This document shows, piece after piece, positions 17,969 to 26,054 of a stretch of 64,000 nucleotides of DNA; within the stretch, counting starts at the first letter, position 1, and each line of letters begins with the position of its first letter. The notes below the pieces were generated by a model, which was not told the origin of the DNA, searched no databases, and saw only the letters and a list, made by a program, of their open reading frames with translations. The stretch is from Petrimonas mucosa (GTDB taxonomy: Bacteria; Bacteroidota; Bacteroidia; Bacteroidales; Dysgonomonadaceae): assembly GCF_900095795.1 (NCBI RefSeq), contig NZ_LT608328.1, forward strand, positions 737,001 to 801,000, given 5' to 3'. The position numbers and the translations under genes are program-made.

Positions 17969-19699
17969 ATGAAATACAACAGATATACAAGCAGCATCAT
18001 CGTACTGCTCCTGCTTTTTCCGTGCAAACTCTTTTCGCAGGAAGTGGGCCTGATCCTGGACGAGGCTACCCGGAGAAAGTTCGACTACTACTTTTACGAA
18101 GCGGTCAATGCCAAAACTCAGGGAAAGTATGCCGAGTCGTTCGATCTGCTCCAGCACTGTTATTCGATCGACTCCACCAACGCCTCGGTTCTGGTGGAAC
18201 TGGGGGCTTACTACAGCAGCCTGGAGGAGAAAAAAAGGGCGTTGGATTTTTTCCGGAAAGCTGTAAAGTATGATCCGGCAAACTATTACTACAACATGAT
18301 TCTTGGAGGGGTCTGCAAAGAGCTTGACTTGAAGGAGGAGGTTATCGAAATATATACCCATCTGCTGAAGAGTTATCCCGAGAAGGTGGAACTCTACTTT
18401 GACCTCGCCAACGCATACGGCGATAACGGTGATCTGGAGAAAGCGATCCAGTCGCTCGACTCGCTGCAGAAATATACCGGGGTTTCGGATGGCATAACCT
18501 TCAATAAGTTCCGTCTGTATAACATGATGGACCAGAAGGAGAAGGCATTCGACGAGATCCGGTCGGTGATTGAGAAGAATCCGGATAACATCCGCTACAA
18601 GCTTATCATGGGGGATCTCTACCTGCAGGATAATCAGCCGGAGAGGGCACTGGAATACTATATCCAGGCATCACATATCGATCCCGATGAGCCTTCACTG
18701 ATTCTCTCCATGGTGAATTACTACGAAAAGATCAACAACAAGTCGGCAGCCGTGGAGGAGTTGCAGAAAGCGATCACCAGCAGCAAGATGGAGGTGGATA
18801 CGAAACTTCAGCTGTTGGCACGCTACATCAACATACTGCGTCAGAATCAACAGGATATCGTGGCAGCCAATCCGCTCTTCCAGAAATTGTTCGAGCAGCA
18901 TCCCAACAATACCCGCATCAACATGATGTATGGCGACCTGTTGCTGTTGCAGGGAAACAAGGAGGAGGCGATGAAGCAGTTCGAGATCTACACCCGGGAG
19001 AATCCTGCCGATCCTGCGGGATACGAGCAGATGCTACGGATTGTCCTGCCCGACACGCTTGCCCTCGATAAGGTGGTTGAGATTACCCTGGCGGGGATAG
19101 AAAACATACCCACCGCCCCGCAGTTCTACTTCTACTTGGGATTGGCCAAGTTCCAGCAGAAGAGATACAAGGAGGCATTGGCCGCATATGAGCAGGGTCT
19201 GGAGAGTGCCGAATTTCAAAGCCCAATGCTTGAATCGGACTTTTACGGACAGATTGGCGATATCCATCATTTCCTGAAGAACAACGAGGCCGCTTACGAA
19301 AATTATGAAAAGGCGCTGAAGCTGAACCCGCAAAACCTGCCGGTGTTGAATAATTACAGTTATTACCTGTCGCTGGAAAGGAAGAACCTGGACAAGGCTG
19401 AACAGATGAGCGGGATCACCATCAAGGCTGAGCCCACAAATCCCACCTATCTCGATACCTACGGTTGGATTCTCTTTGAGCAGGGTGCCTATACCATGGC
19501 GAAAATCTATATCGAAAAAGCGATTGAATACGGGAAAGATGAGCTTTCGGCAGAAGTTTTCGAACATTATGGCGATGTCCTTGCCGTGACAGGAGATATC
19601 GACAAGGCGGTGGAACAATGGAAGAGAGCCCGTGAGATGGGGAGCGATTCCAGAACATTGAACGAAAAAATCAGAAAGAAGGAGTATATACGGAAATGA
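17969..19699 (+). CDS. secreted tetratricopeptide-repeat protein
   Basis: 576 residues with an N-terminal signal peptide (hydrophobic IIVLLLLFPCKLFSQE), then TPR units through most of the chain. Repeat-like stretches include ALDFFRKAVKYDPANYYYN, ALEYYIQASHIDPDEPSLI, AYENYEKALKLNPQNLPVL and the C-terminal VFEHYGDVLAVTGDIDKAVEQWKRA. It acts as a protein-interaction scaffold, probably periplasmic. It overlaps the next gene by 4 bases (ATGA), linking it to the DUF4292 lipoprotein and EnvC-like protein. The dut-TPR-DUF4292-EnvC order recurs in Bacteroidales as I recall it, which suggests a cell-envelope role; no biochemical function is known to me. Confidence 0.85.
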   Translation: MKYNRYTSSIIVLLLLFPCKLFSQEVGLILDEATRRKFDYYFYEAVNAKTQGKYAESFDLLQHCYSIDSTNASVLVELGAYYSSLEEKKRALDFFRKAVKYDPANYYYNMILGGVCKELDLKEEVIEIYTHLLKSYPEKVELYFDLANAYGDNGDLEKAIQSLDSLQKYTGVSDGITFNKFRLYNMMDQKEKAFDEIRSVIEKNPDNIRYKLIMGDLYLQDNQPERALEYYIQASHIDPDEPSLILSMVNYYEKINNKSAAVEELQKAITSSKMEVDTKLQLLARYINILRQNQQDIVAANPLFQKLFEQHPNNTRINMMYGDLLLLQGNKEEAMKQFEIYTRENPADPAGYEQMLRIVLPDTLALDKVVEITLAGIENIPTAPQFYFYLGLAKFQQKRYKEALAAYEQGLESAEFQSPMLESDFYGQIGDIHHFLKNNEAAYENYEKALKLNPQNLPVLNNYSYYLSLERKNLDKAEQMSGITIKAEPTNPTYLDTYGWILFEQGAYTMAKIYIEKAIEYGKDELSAEVFEHYGDVLAVTGDIDKAVEQWKRAREMGSDSRTLNEKIRKKEYIRK

Positions 19700-20541
19700 A
19701 CTACAGAAAAGCGATCATTTTTCTGCTCGGATTGTTAGTTGTTGTGGTTGGCCTGCATTCGTGCAGGGCCAAAAAGAGGATTGTAGCCGCTGCGCCGGTT
19801 GAAGAGAAGGTGGATGTGGATCTCTTTGCCGATATTTTGGAAAATCAATTTATTTTCAGCACATTTTCATCGAAACTCAACCTGGTGCTCTCATCGGGAA
19901 CCAGATCGCTGAGCTCCAAGGCGAACCTGAAGATTGTGAAAGACAAGGCGATACAGCTATCCATTCAGCCGTTGTTTGGAGTAGAGATGATACGGCTATA
20001 TGCCGATCGAGACACCATAGTTTTGCTGGACAGGATGAACAAGCGATATGTGAAAGAGGCAATCGGGGATGTGAGGAGGATCTATCCCGTCGGTTTCGAT
20101 TTCCATACGCTGCAATCGCTGTTGACCAATCGGGTGTTTATTTCGGGAAAGATGGATCTAGTTGACTCGGATTACGAATACTTTTCTACCGGTCAGCTTT
20201 CCGATATGCACTATCTGCTGAAATCGGCAGATGACGGATCGGGAATCGAGTACGGTTTCACGATCGACGGAAATGACCGTGTTGCACTGGCATACCTGAT
20301 GGAACCGGAAAAGAACTATTCGATGAGTTGGAAATATGATGAATTTGTGAAGGCGCCCGATCGGCCTTTTCCCCATAAGATGGATATAGTGTTGGTCTCT
20401 GCCAACAGAAAAATGAATGTTGGGCTGGAGTTTTCAGGCATTACGCTCGACGAGGATTTCACTCTCCAGATATCAGTTCCCGGAAGTTATACCCGGGCAA
20501 CTCTTGCGGATGTAATTAAAATGTTGACAGCCAATCGATGA
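19696..20541 (+). CDS. DUF4292-family lipoprotein
   Basis: 281 residues; lipoprotein signal with Cys about 23 in GLHSCRAKKR. The body resembles the LolA/LolB-like half-barrel fold of DUF4292: FSTFSSKLNLVLSSG, LSIQPLFGVEMIRLYADRDTIVLLDRMNKRYVK, then FDFHTLQSLLTNRVF. A lipoprotein-handling or envelope-binding role is possible from the fold, but unproven. Coupled by 4-base overlaps to both neighbours. Confidence 0.8.
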   Translation: MNYRKAIIFLLGLLVVVVGLHSCRAKKRIVAAAPVEEKVDVDLFADILENQFIFSTFSSKLNLVLSSGTRSLSSKANLKIVKDKAIQLSIQPLFGVEMIRLYADRDTIVLLDRMNKRYVKEAIGDVRRIYPVGFDFHTLQSLLTNRVFISGKMDLVDSDYEYFSTGQLSDMHYLLKSADDGSGIEYGFTIDGNDRVALAYLMEPEKNYSMSWKYDEFVKAPDRPFPHKMDIVLVSANRKMNVGLEFSGITLDEDFTLQISVPGSYTRATLADVIKMLTANR

Positions 20542-21860
20542 AAAAAACGGTTGCGATAGGATTATTCGTGGTGTTTGCTTCTGGCCTCTTTTCACAAACT
20601 CCGCAGATCGACCAGCTTCAGAGACAGCAGAAGCTGCTTCAGGAGGAGATCAGGAATACCAACAAGCTCTTTCTCGATGTAAAGAAGGAAGCCACGACAA
20701 TCCTTCAGCGTATCAATCTTATCAATAAACAGATTGCTGCCCGGAAAGAGATGATGAGACTGCAGCATCAGGAGATTGCAGCCCTGGAGAAAGAGCAGTC
20801 GAGACTGGAATTGGAGATCAGGCGGTTGAACGAGGAGTTGAAAGAGAAGCAGGAGAGCTATGCAAAAGCGATTCGTGTAATGCAGGCCAGCCGCTACAGG
20901 CAGAACGAGATCTTCTTTGTCCTTTCAGGAAAATCGTTTGGCGAGTCGTTGCGCAGGATGCAGTATCTGCGTGATTACTCCAGGTGGAGAAGGAGTCAAG
21001 CTGAAGAGATCAAGCAGCAGAACCTCCTGTTGGGTGCCAGAAAAGATGAATTGGCCAAAGCCCGCTCCAGTAAGCAGGCAGTGCTGGATTCCCTCAAGGC
21101 CGAGCAGATGCGTCTACAGAAAGAGGAGCAGCTTCGTCAATCGGAAATGGCAACGACAAAGGGAAAACAGCGGGAACTGCAGAAGATTCTTCAGGATAAA
21201 CAGCAACAGGCGCGCAAACTGGATCTACAGATAGAGAAACTGATTGCCGAAGAGGTAGCCCGTCAGGAACGGGAGGCGGAAGCCAGACGTAAGCGGGAGG
21301 CCGATGCTGCCGCTGCCCGTGCACGTCGTGAAACGGGAAAGGAGTCCACTTCACGGGAAACAGCCGCCAAGCCTGCCAAACCGGTTGCCAAACAACCTGA
21401 ACCAAAGATTGAGAAGGCAGCTGCCGCTGACGAGACATTCAACCTTTCCCGGAACTTTATTGCCAATCGGGGAAAATTGCCGATGCCTGTTACAGGTACG
21501 GCCTCTATTGTTGGCAGTTTCGGTCAACGGAAACATAGCGAGTGGAACATTACCACCAACAGCAACGGAATCGATATACAGGCACAACAAGGGGCGGCTA
21601 TCCGTACAGTGTTTGAAGGAGAGGTGTCGAAAGTCTTCTCTGTTCCCGGCTACAACACCTGTGTGATTGTACGTCACGGCGATTACTACACCTTCTATGG
21701 CAACATTTACGACCTGTTCGTGAAGCCTGGCGATAAGTTGAAAGCAGGCGATCACCTGGGAAGAATTTTTACCGATCCGGATACGGGAGTGGCTACCATG
21801 CATTTTCAATTGTGGCAGAAAACTACCAAACTGGATCCGGCTCCTTGGCTGAAACGGTAA
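20538..21860 (+). CDS. EnvC/NlpD-like murein hydrolase activator with degenerate LytM domain
   Basis: 440 residues. A signal peptide ends at GLFSQ. A long coiled coil (about 22-250, with Glu/Lys/Gln heptads) and an Ala/Lys/Pro linker follow, then a C-terminal LytM (M23) domain (about 325-440). The canonical zinc ligands are mostly absent. The HxGxD site reads SNGID, the YxHL catalytic His is replaced by Asn in TFYGNIYD, and the HxH motif reads TMHFQLW. A coiled coil plus dead LytM is the architecture of EnvC, which activates cell-wall amidases at the septum. This role is inferred. The gene is translationally coupled to the DUF4292 lipoprotein. Confidence 0.88.
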   Translation: MKKTVAIGLFVVFASGLFSQTPQIDQLQRQQKLLQEEIRNTNKLFLDVKKEATTILQRINLINKQIAARKEMMRLQHQEIAALEKEQSRLELEIRRLNEELKEKQESYAKAIRVMQASRYRQNEIFFVLSGKSFGESLRRMQYLRDYSRWRRSQAEEIKQQNLLLGARKDELAKARSSKQAVLDSLKAEQMRLQKEEQLRQSEMATTKGKQRELQKILQDKQQQARKLDLQIEKLIAEEVARQEREAEARRKREADAAAARARRETGKESTSRETAAKPAKPVAKQPEPKIEKAAAADETFNLSRNFIANRGKLPMPVTGTASIVGSFGQRKHSEWNITTNSNGIDIQAQQGAAIRTVFEGEVSKVFSVPGYNTCVIVRHGDYYTFYGNIYDLFVKPGDKLKAGDHLGRIFTDPDTGVATMHFQLWQKTTKLDPAPWLKR

Positions 21861-21901
21861 TCATCATCATTGAATAACTTTTTAAACTACATAACGATAA
21901 C

Positions 21902-23137
21902 ATGAACATCAAAATCAGACTCATCGTCATGAACTTTCTCCAGTACGCCGTATGGGGTGCATGGCTGATATCTTTGGGTGCCTATCTGGGAGGCGGATTG
22001 AAGTTTTCGGGCGTACAGATAGGAAGTTTCTTCGCCACGATGGGGATTGCATCGCTATTTATGCCGGGGGTGATGGGTATAATTGCCGACCGCTGGATTC
22101 CGGCGCAGAAACTGCTGGGCCTCTGCCACCTGATAGCAGGCCTGTTTCTCTTCCTGGCCGCACCGCAGACGGAATATGCTCCATTGTATACTTTTGTGCT
22201 ACTGTCGGTCATGTTCTATATGCCCACTATCGCCTTGTCCAACTCCGTAGCATATACGTCGCTGAGTTCGAAGGGGTATGATACCGTCAGGACATTTCCC
22301 CCCATCCGGGTTTGGGGAACCGTGGGATTTATCGTTTCGATGATCGCTGTCGACCTGATCCGGATCGACGGGGTGCAGCTCTCCAAAACATCTTACCAAC
22401 TCTACTTTTCGGCACTGCTCTCCTTGATTCTCGGACTCTACGCCTTCACCCTGCCCAACTGCGAGGTGAACCGCAGTGCCGACAGGTCGTCACTTGTCGA
22501 CCGCCTGGGATTGCGCGCCTTTGCCCTGTTTAGACACCGTCAGATGGCCACATTCTTTATTTTCTCCATGTGTCTGGGTATCGCCTTGCAGATCACCAAT
22601 GCTTTTGCCAACGATTACCTGACCAACCATTTTGGGAACATAGAGGAATTTGCAGGAACCTTTGGTGTGGAGCATGCCAACATTCTCATATCACTTTCGC
22701 AGATGTCGGAGACACTCTGTATATTGCTCATCCCGTTCTTCCTGAAGCGGTACGGCATCAAGACCGTAATGCTGATCAGCATGTTTGCCTGGGTGTTGAG
22801 GTTCGGTCTGTTGGGTGCTGGAGACCCGGGAGGCGGCGTCTGGATGCTGGTTCTTTCGATGCTGATCTACGGTGTAGCTTTCGATTTCTTCAACATCTCG
22901 GGCTCGTTGTATGTCGAAAAGGTTACAGAGCCCGCTATCCGGTCGAGCGCCCAAGGAGTATTCATGATCATGACCAACGGGTTTGGGGCCTTTGTCGGCT
23001 CCTATGCTGCAGGAAAAGTTGTGGACCTGGTTGGGTGGCCCCACTCATGGTATCTCTTCGCTGGCTACTCGGTGCTGATTGCCCTGTTGTTCATGATTTT
23101 CTTCAACTACAGACATGAACCGGAACCTTTGAAGTGA
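21902..23137 (+). CDS. nucleoside:proton symporter, MFS family
   Basis: 411 residues with about 12 hydrophobic segments. The N-terminus (MNIKIRLIVMNFLQYAVWGAW) and the loop VRTFPPIRVWGTVGFIVSM closely resemble the NupG/XapB nucleoside H+ symporter family of Bacteroidetes. It would import nucleosides for salvage across the inner membrane. Its TGA overlaps the GTG start of the next gene, so the downstream regulator may be translated by re-initiation, although no functional link is obvious. Confidence 0.88.
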   Translation: MNIKIRLIVMNFLQYAVWGAWLISLGAYLGGGLKFSGVQIGSFFATMGIASLFMPGVMGIIADRWIPAQKLLGLCHLIAGLFLFLAAPQTEYAPLYTFVLLSVMFYMPTIALSNSVAYTSLSSKGYDTVRTFPPIRVWGTVGFIVSMIAVDLIRIDGVQLSKTSYQLYFSALLSLILGLYAFTLPNCEVNRSADRSSLVDRLGLRAFALFRHRQMATFFIFSMCLGIALQITNAFANDYLTNHFGNIEEFAGTFGVEHANILISLSQMSETLCILLIPFFLKRYGIKTVMLISMFAWVLRFGLLGAGDPGGGVWMLVLSMLIYGVAFDFFNISGSLYVEKVTEPAIRSSAQGVFMIMTNGFGAFVGSYAAGKVVDLVGWPHSWYLFAGYSVLIALLFMIFFNYRHEPEPLK

Positions 23138-23694
23138 GACTCCATATCAAAAATATGGTCTGCAACCGCTGCGTGATGGTTGTACGCAACGAGATGGAGC
23201 AGCTTGGATTTGACGTGAAGGAGGTCAAGCTGGGAGAGGTCTGGCTGGAGGGGGAGCTCTCGGCAGCGGAAAAGGAGAGGGTAAGGGAGCGGATGATCTC
23301 GCTGGGTTTTGATCTGATCGACGACCGGAAAAGTCGTATCATAGAGAGGATCAAGGGTATAATCATCGACCTGGTTCATCACAAGGAGGGGCAGATGCGC
23401 ACCAACCTTTCCGACCTGCTCAGCAGTGAACTGGCATATGATTACAGTTATCTTTCCAACCTCTTTTCGGAGGTAGAGGGGACCACCATTGAGAAATATT
23501 TCATTGCACAAAGAATCGAGAAGGTCAAAGAGTTGCTGGTATACGACGAACTCACCCTGAGCGAGATCGCCTACCGTTTGAACTATTCGAGTGTTGCCTA
23601 TCTGAGCAACCAGTTCAGGAGAGTGACCGGCCTTACCCCCAGTCATTTCAAACGGATCGGAGAGGTAAAACGGAAGCCGCTCGACAAAATATAA
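23134..23694 (+). CDS. HMA-AraC fusion transcriptional regulator, probable copper sensor
   Basis: 186 residues starting at a GTG that overlaps the transporter stop. Residues about 1-65 resemble a heavy-metal-associated domain: RLHIKNMVCNRCVMVVRNEM carries MxCxxC, and GEVWLEGELSAAEKERVRERMISLGFDLID fits the second half. Residues 85-186 are an AraC/XylS HTH pair (DYSYLSNLFSEVEGTTIEKYF, then LSEIAYRLNYSSVAYLSNQFRRVTGLTPSHFK). The copper ATPase gene lies 83 bases downstream with a palindrome in its promoter, so metal-dependent control of copA is the simplest reading. Direct metal sensing is inference. Confidence 0.85.
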   Translation: MRLHIKNMVCNRCVMVVRNEMEQLGFDVKEVKLGEVWLEGELSAAEKERVRERMISLGFDLIDDRKSRIIERIKGIIIDLVHHKEGQMRTNLSDLLSSELAYDYSYLSNLFSEVEGTTIEKYFIAQRIEKVKELLVYDELTLSEIAYRLNYSSVAYLSNQFRRVTGLTPSHFKRIGEVKRKPLDKI

Positions 23695-23707
23695 ATCTTA
23701 CAAATCT

Positions 23708-23737
23708 GTTCCAAAAATCCATAACATTTTTCCGAAC
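23708..23737. promoter_or_regulatory. candidate operator palindrome of copA
   Basis: GTTC-C-AAAAAT, a 7-base centre CCATAAC, then ATTTTT-CC-GAAC: two nested pairs of complementary arms (4 and 6 bases) over 30 bases. It lies immediately upstream of the copA -7 element and covers the -33 position, which suits an activator or repressor site for the HMA-AraC protein. Confidence 0.5.
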
Positions 23738-23746
23738 ATTTACCGC

Positions 23747-23754
23747 TATTTTTG
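23747..23754 (+). promoter_or_regulatory. -7 element of copA
   Basis: TATTTTTG, exact TAnnTTTG match. Predicted transcription start near 23760, giving a leader of about 18 bases. No good TTTG is seen at -33; the palindrome occupies that place, which suggests dependence on an activator. Confidence 0.55.
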
Positions 23755-23777
23755 CATTGTAACGAAAAGATGCAACT

Positions 23778-25988
23778 ATGGCTATTTCTACTGTTCCTTC
23801 CGTCAAAAGACGTTTTCCCGTGTTACAGATGGGTTGCGCCGGTTGCGCCGTAAGCGTGGAGAACAAGATTAAATCACTCGAAGGGGTAAATTATGCGGCG
23901 GTAAATTTTGCAAATGCTACCGTGACACTGGAGTATCAGCCCGACAAGATTGATCTGGCTGCAATACAGCAGGCGGTCCGCTCTATCGGGTACGACCTGA
24001 TGGTCGAAGATGAGGCTCAGCCCGACAGGCTCGAGACGATGCACCGGGAGAAGTACAGCGCCTTGAAGCGGAAGAGTATCTGGGCACTGTTGCTTGCCCT
24101 GCCGGTGGTGGTGATCGGGATGTTTTTCATGCAGATGCCCCATGCAGGTCTTGTCATGTGGCTATTTACAACTCCCGTGGTCTTCTGGCTGGGGAGGGAG
24201 TTCTTCATTAACGGCTGGAAGCAACTCGGACAGCGGTCTGCCAACATGGATACACTTGTAGCATTAAGTACAGGCACTGCCTACCTTTTCAGCCTGTTCA
24301 ACCTGCTTTTCCCTCAATTTTGGGAGCGTCGGGGAGTGGAAGCCCATCTCTATTTCGAGGCGGCTGCCGTTATCATCGCATTTATTCTGCTGGGTCGGTT
24401 ATTGGAAGAGAAGGCGAAGGGAAATACCTCCTCGGCATTGAAAAAATTGATGGGATTGCAACCGAAACGGGTGACCGTGTTGAGAAACGGTGATGAGCTG
24501 TCGGAGATTCCGGTCGGAGAGCTGGTGGCAGGCGACCTGGTGGTGGTAAAACCGGGAGAGAAGATAGCTGTAGACGGTACTGTAATTTCAGGTGAGTCGT
24601 TTGTGGATGAGAGTATGCTGAGCGGTGAACCGATGGCTGTCCGCAAGGAGCCCGGTGAACGGGTATATGCCGGTACCATCAATCAAAAGGGAAGCTTCAG
24701 GTTTCGGGCCGACAAGGTAGGGAAAGAGACGTTGCTTGCCCAGATCATCCAGCGGGTGGAGGATGCGCAAGGCAGCAAGGCACCTGTTCAGAAGCTGGTG
24801 GACAAGATTGCCGGGATCTTTGTGCCGGTGGTTATCGCGGTTGCGTTGCTTTCGGCTGTTGTCTGGCTGCTATCGGGGAACGAGAACGGGCTTACTCACG
24901 CATTACTCTCATTTGTCACCGTACTGGTCATTGCCTGTCCCTGTGCCCTGGGTCTGGCTACGCCCACAGCCATCATGGTAGGCGTGGGTAAAGGAGCCGA
25001 AAAGGGTATCCTGATAAAAGACGCAGAGAGCCTTGAGTTGTCGCATAAAGTGAATGCAGTTGTCCTTGACAAGACCGGAACAGTAACTGAGGGCAAGCCG
25101 CAGGTGACGGACGAGCTGTGGCTCGACGAGACGGTCAAGCCGCTGCTGGCCAGTCTGGAACAGCAATCGGAACACCCGTTGGCTGAGGCTATTGCCGAAC
25201 ATCTCTCTGGTGAACCGCCGAAAGCCGTTACCGGTTTCAGAAGCATTACCGGAAAGGGGGTGTCTGGTCTCTACGGTGGCGAGACCTATCTGGCAGGGAG
25301 TCGGAAACTGTTGAGCGAAAATGGGATTCCCGTGCCGGTTGGGCTGGAGGAGAAGGCCGAGAGGTGGAGCAGATCTGCAAAAACGGTTATCTGGTTCTCG
25401 GACAGCCGGAAGGTGCTGGCCCTGTTGGCCATCTCCGACAAGATAAAACCATCGTCGGCGAATGCTGTTACACAGTTGAGGGCGATGGGGGTAGAACTCT
25501 ACATGCTTACGGGCGATAACCTGAATACGGCTGGAGCGGTAGCCCAGCAGGCCGGTATCGGCCATTTCCAGGCTGAGATGTTACCGCATGAAAAGTCGGA
25601 ATTTGTGAAACAATTGCAACAACAGGGAAAGGTGGTAGCCATGGTGGGCGACGGCATCAACGACAGTACAGCCCTAGCACAGGCTGATGTGAGTATTGCG
25701 ATGGGGCGGGGGAGCGATATCGCGATGGATGTGGCAAAGATGACCATCGTATCCTCCGATCTGATCAAGATACCCCAGGCGATACGCCTGTCGCGACAAA
25801 CGGTCATGACGATCCGGCAGAACCTGTTCTGGGCATTCGTCTACAACCTGATAGGCATTCCGGTTGCTGCAGGAATTCTTTACCCCTTCAACGGTTTTCT
25901 GCTCAACCCCATGATTGCCGGCGCTGCCATGGCACTCAGCAGTGTGAGCGTGGTCGGCAACAGCCTGCGGTTGAAGTGGAAGAGATAA
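23778..25988 (+). CDS. copA: copper-translocating P1B-type ATPase
   Basis: 736-residue inner-membrane pump exporting Cu(I). One N-terminal HMA domain has the metal-binding MGCAGC (Cys 20 and 23). Eight membrane helices follow by family pattern. The actuator loop has MLSGEP, the transmembrane metal site CPC lies in [13 protein letters not shown] (about 387-389), the phosphorylated Asp is in DKTGT (about 431), and the ATP-binding domain has EHPLAEA (HP motif) and [12 protein letters not shown]. The CPC site and HMA domain favour copper over zinc or cadmium. It has its own promoter and lies downstream of the HMA-AraC regulator. Confidence 0.95.
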   Translation: MAISTVPSVKRRFPVLQMGCAGCAVSVENKIKSLEGVNYAAVNFANATVTLEYQPDKIDLAAIQQAVRSIGYDLMVEDEAQPDRLETMHREKYSALKRKSIWALLLALPVVVIGMFFMQMPHAGLVMWLFTTPVVFWLGREFFINGWKQLGQRSANMDTLVALSTGTAYLFSLFNLLFPQFWERRGVEAHLYFEAAAVIIAFILLGRLLEEKAKGNTSSALKKLMGLQPKRVTVLRNGDELSEIPVGELVAGDLVVVKPGEKIAVDGTVISGESFVDESMLSGEPMAVRKEPGERVYAGTINQKGSFRFRADKVGKETLLAQIIQRVEDAQGSKAPVQKLVDKIAGIFVPVVIAVALLSAVVWLLSGNENGLTHALLSFVTVLVIACPCALGLATPTAIMVGVGKGAEKGILIKDAESLELSHKVNAVVLDKTGTVTEGKPQVTDELWLDETVKPLLASLEQQSEHPLAEAIAEHLSGEPPKAVTGFRSITGKGVSGLYGGETYLAGSRKLLSENGIPVPVGLEEKAERWSRSAKTVIWFSDSRKVLALLAISDKIKPSSANAVTQLRAMGVELYMLTGDNLNTAGAVAQQAGIGHFQAEMLPHEKSEFVKQLQQQGKVVAMVGDGINDSTALAQADVSIAMGRGSDIAMDVAKMTIVSSDLIKIPQAIRLSRQTVMTIRQNLFWAFVYNLIGIPVAAGILYPFNGFLLNPMIAGAAMALSSVSVVGNSLRLKWKR

Positions 25989-25994
25989 AAAAAT

Positions 25995-26022
25995 CGTCCG
26001 GCTGTTTCGAAACGGCCGGACG
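25995..26022 (-). terminator. intrinsic terminator between copA and the M16 gene
   Basis: Inverted repeat CGTCCGGC / GCCGGACG (25995-26002 with 26015-26022), extended inward by GTT/AAC arms. Read on the minus strand it is followed by ATTTTTTTATC, so it ends transcripts of the M16 gene. It may also stop copA from the other side, but no U-run is seen there. Confidence 0.8.
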
Positions 26023-26054
26023 AATAAGATATCGATGTTAACCTTTGTGGCCGT

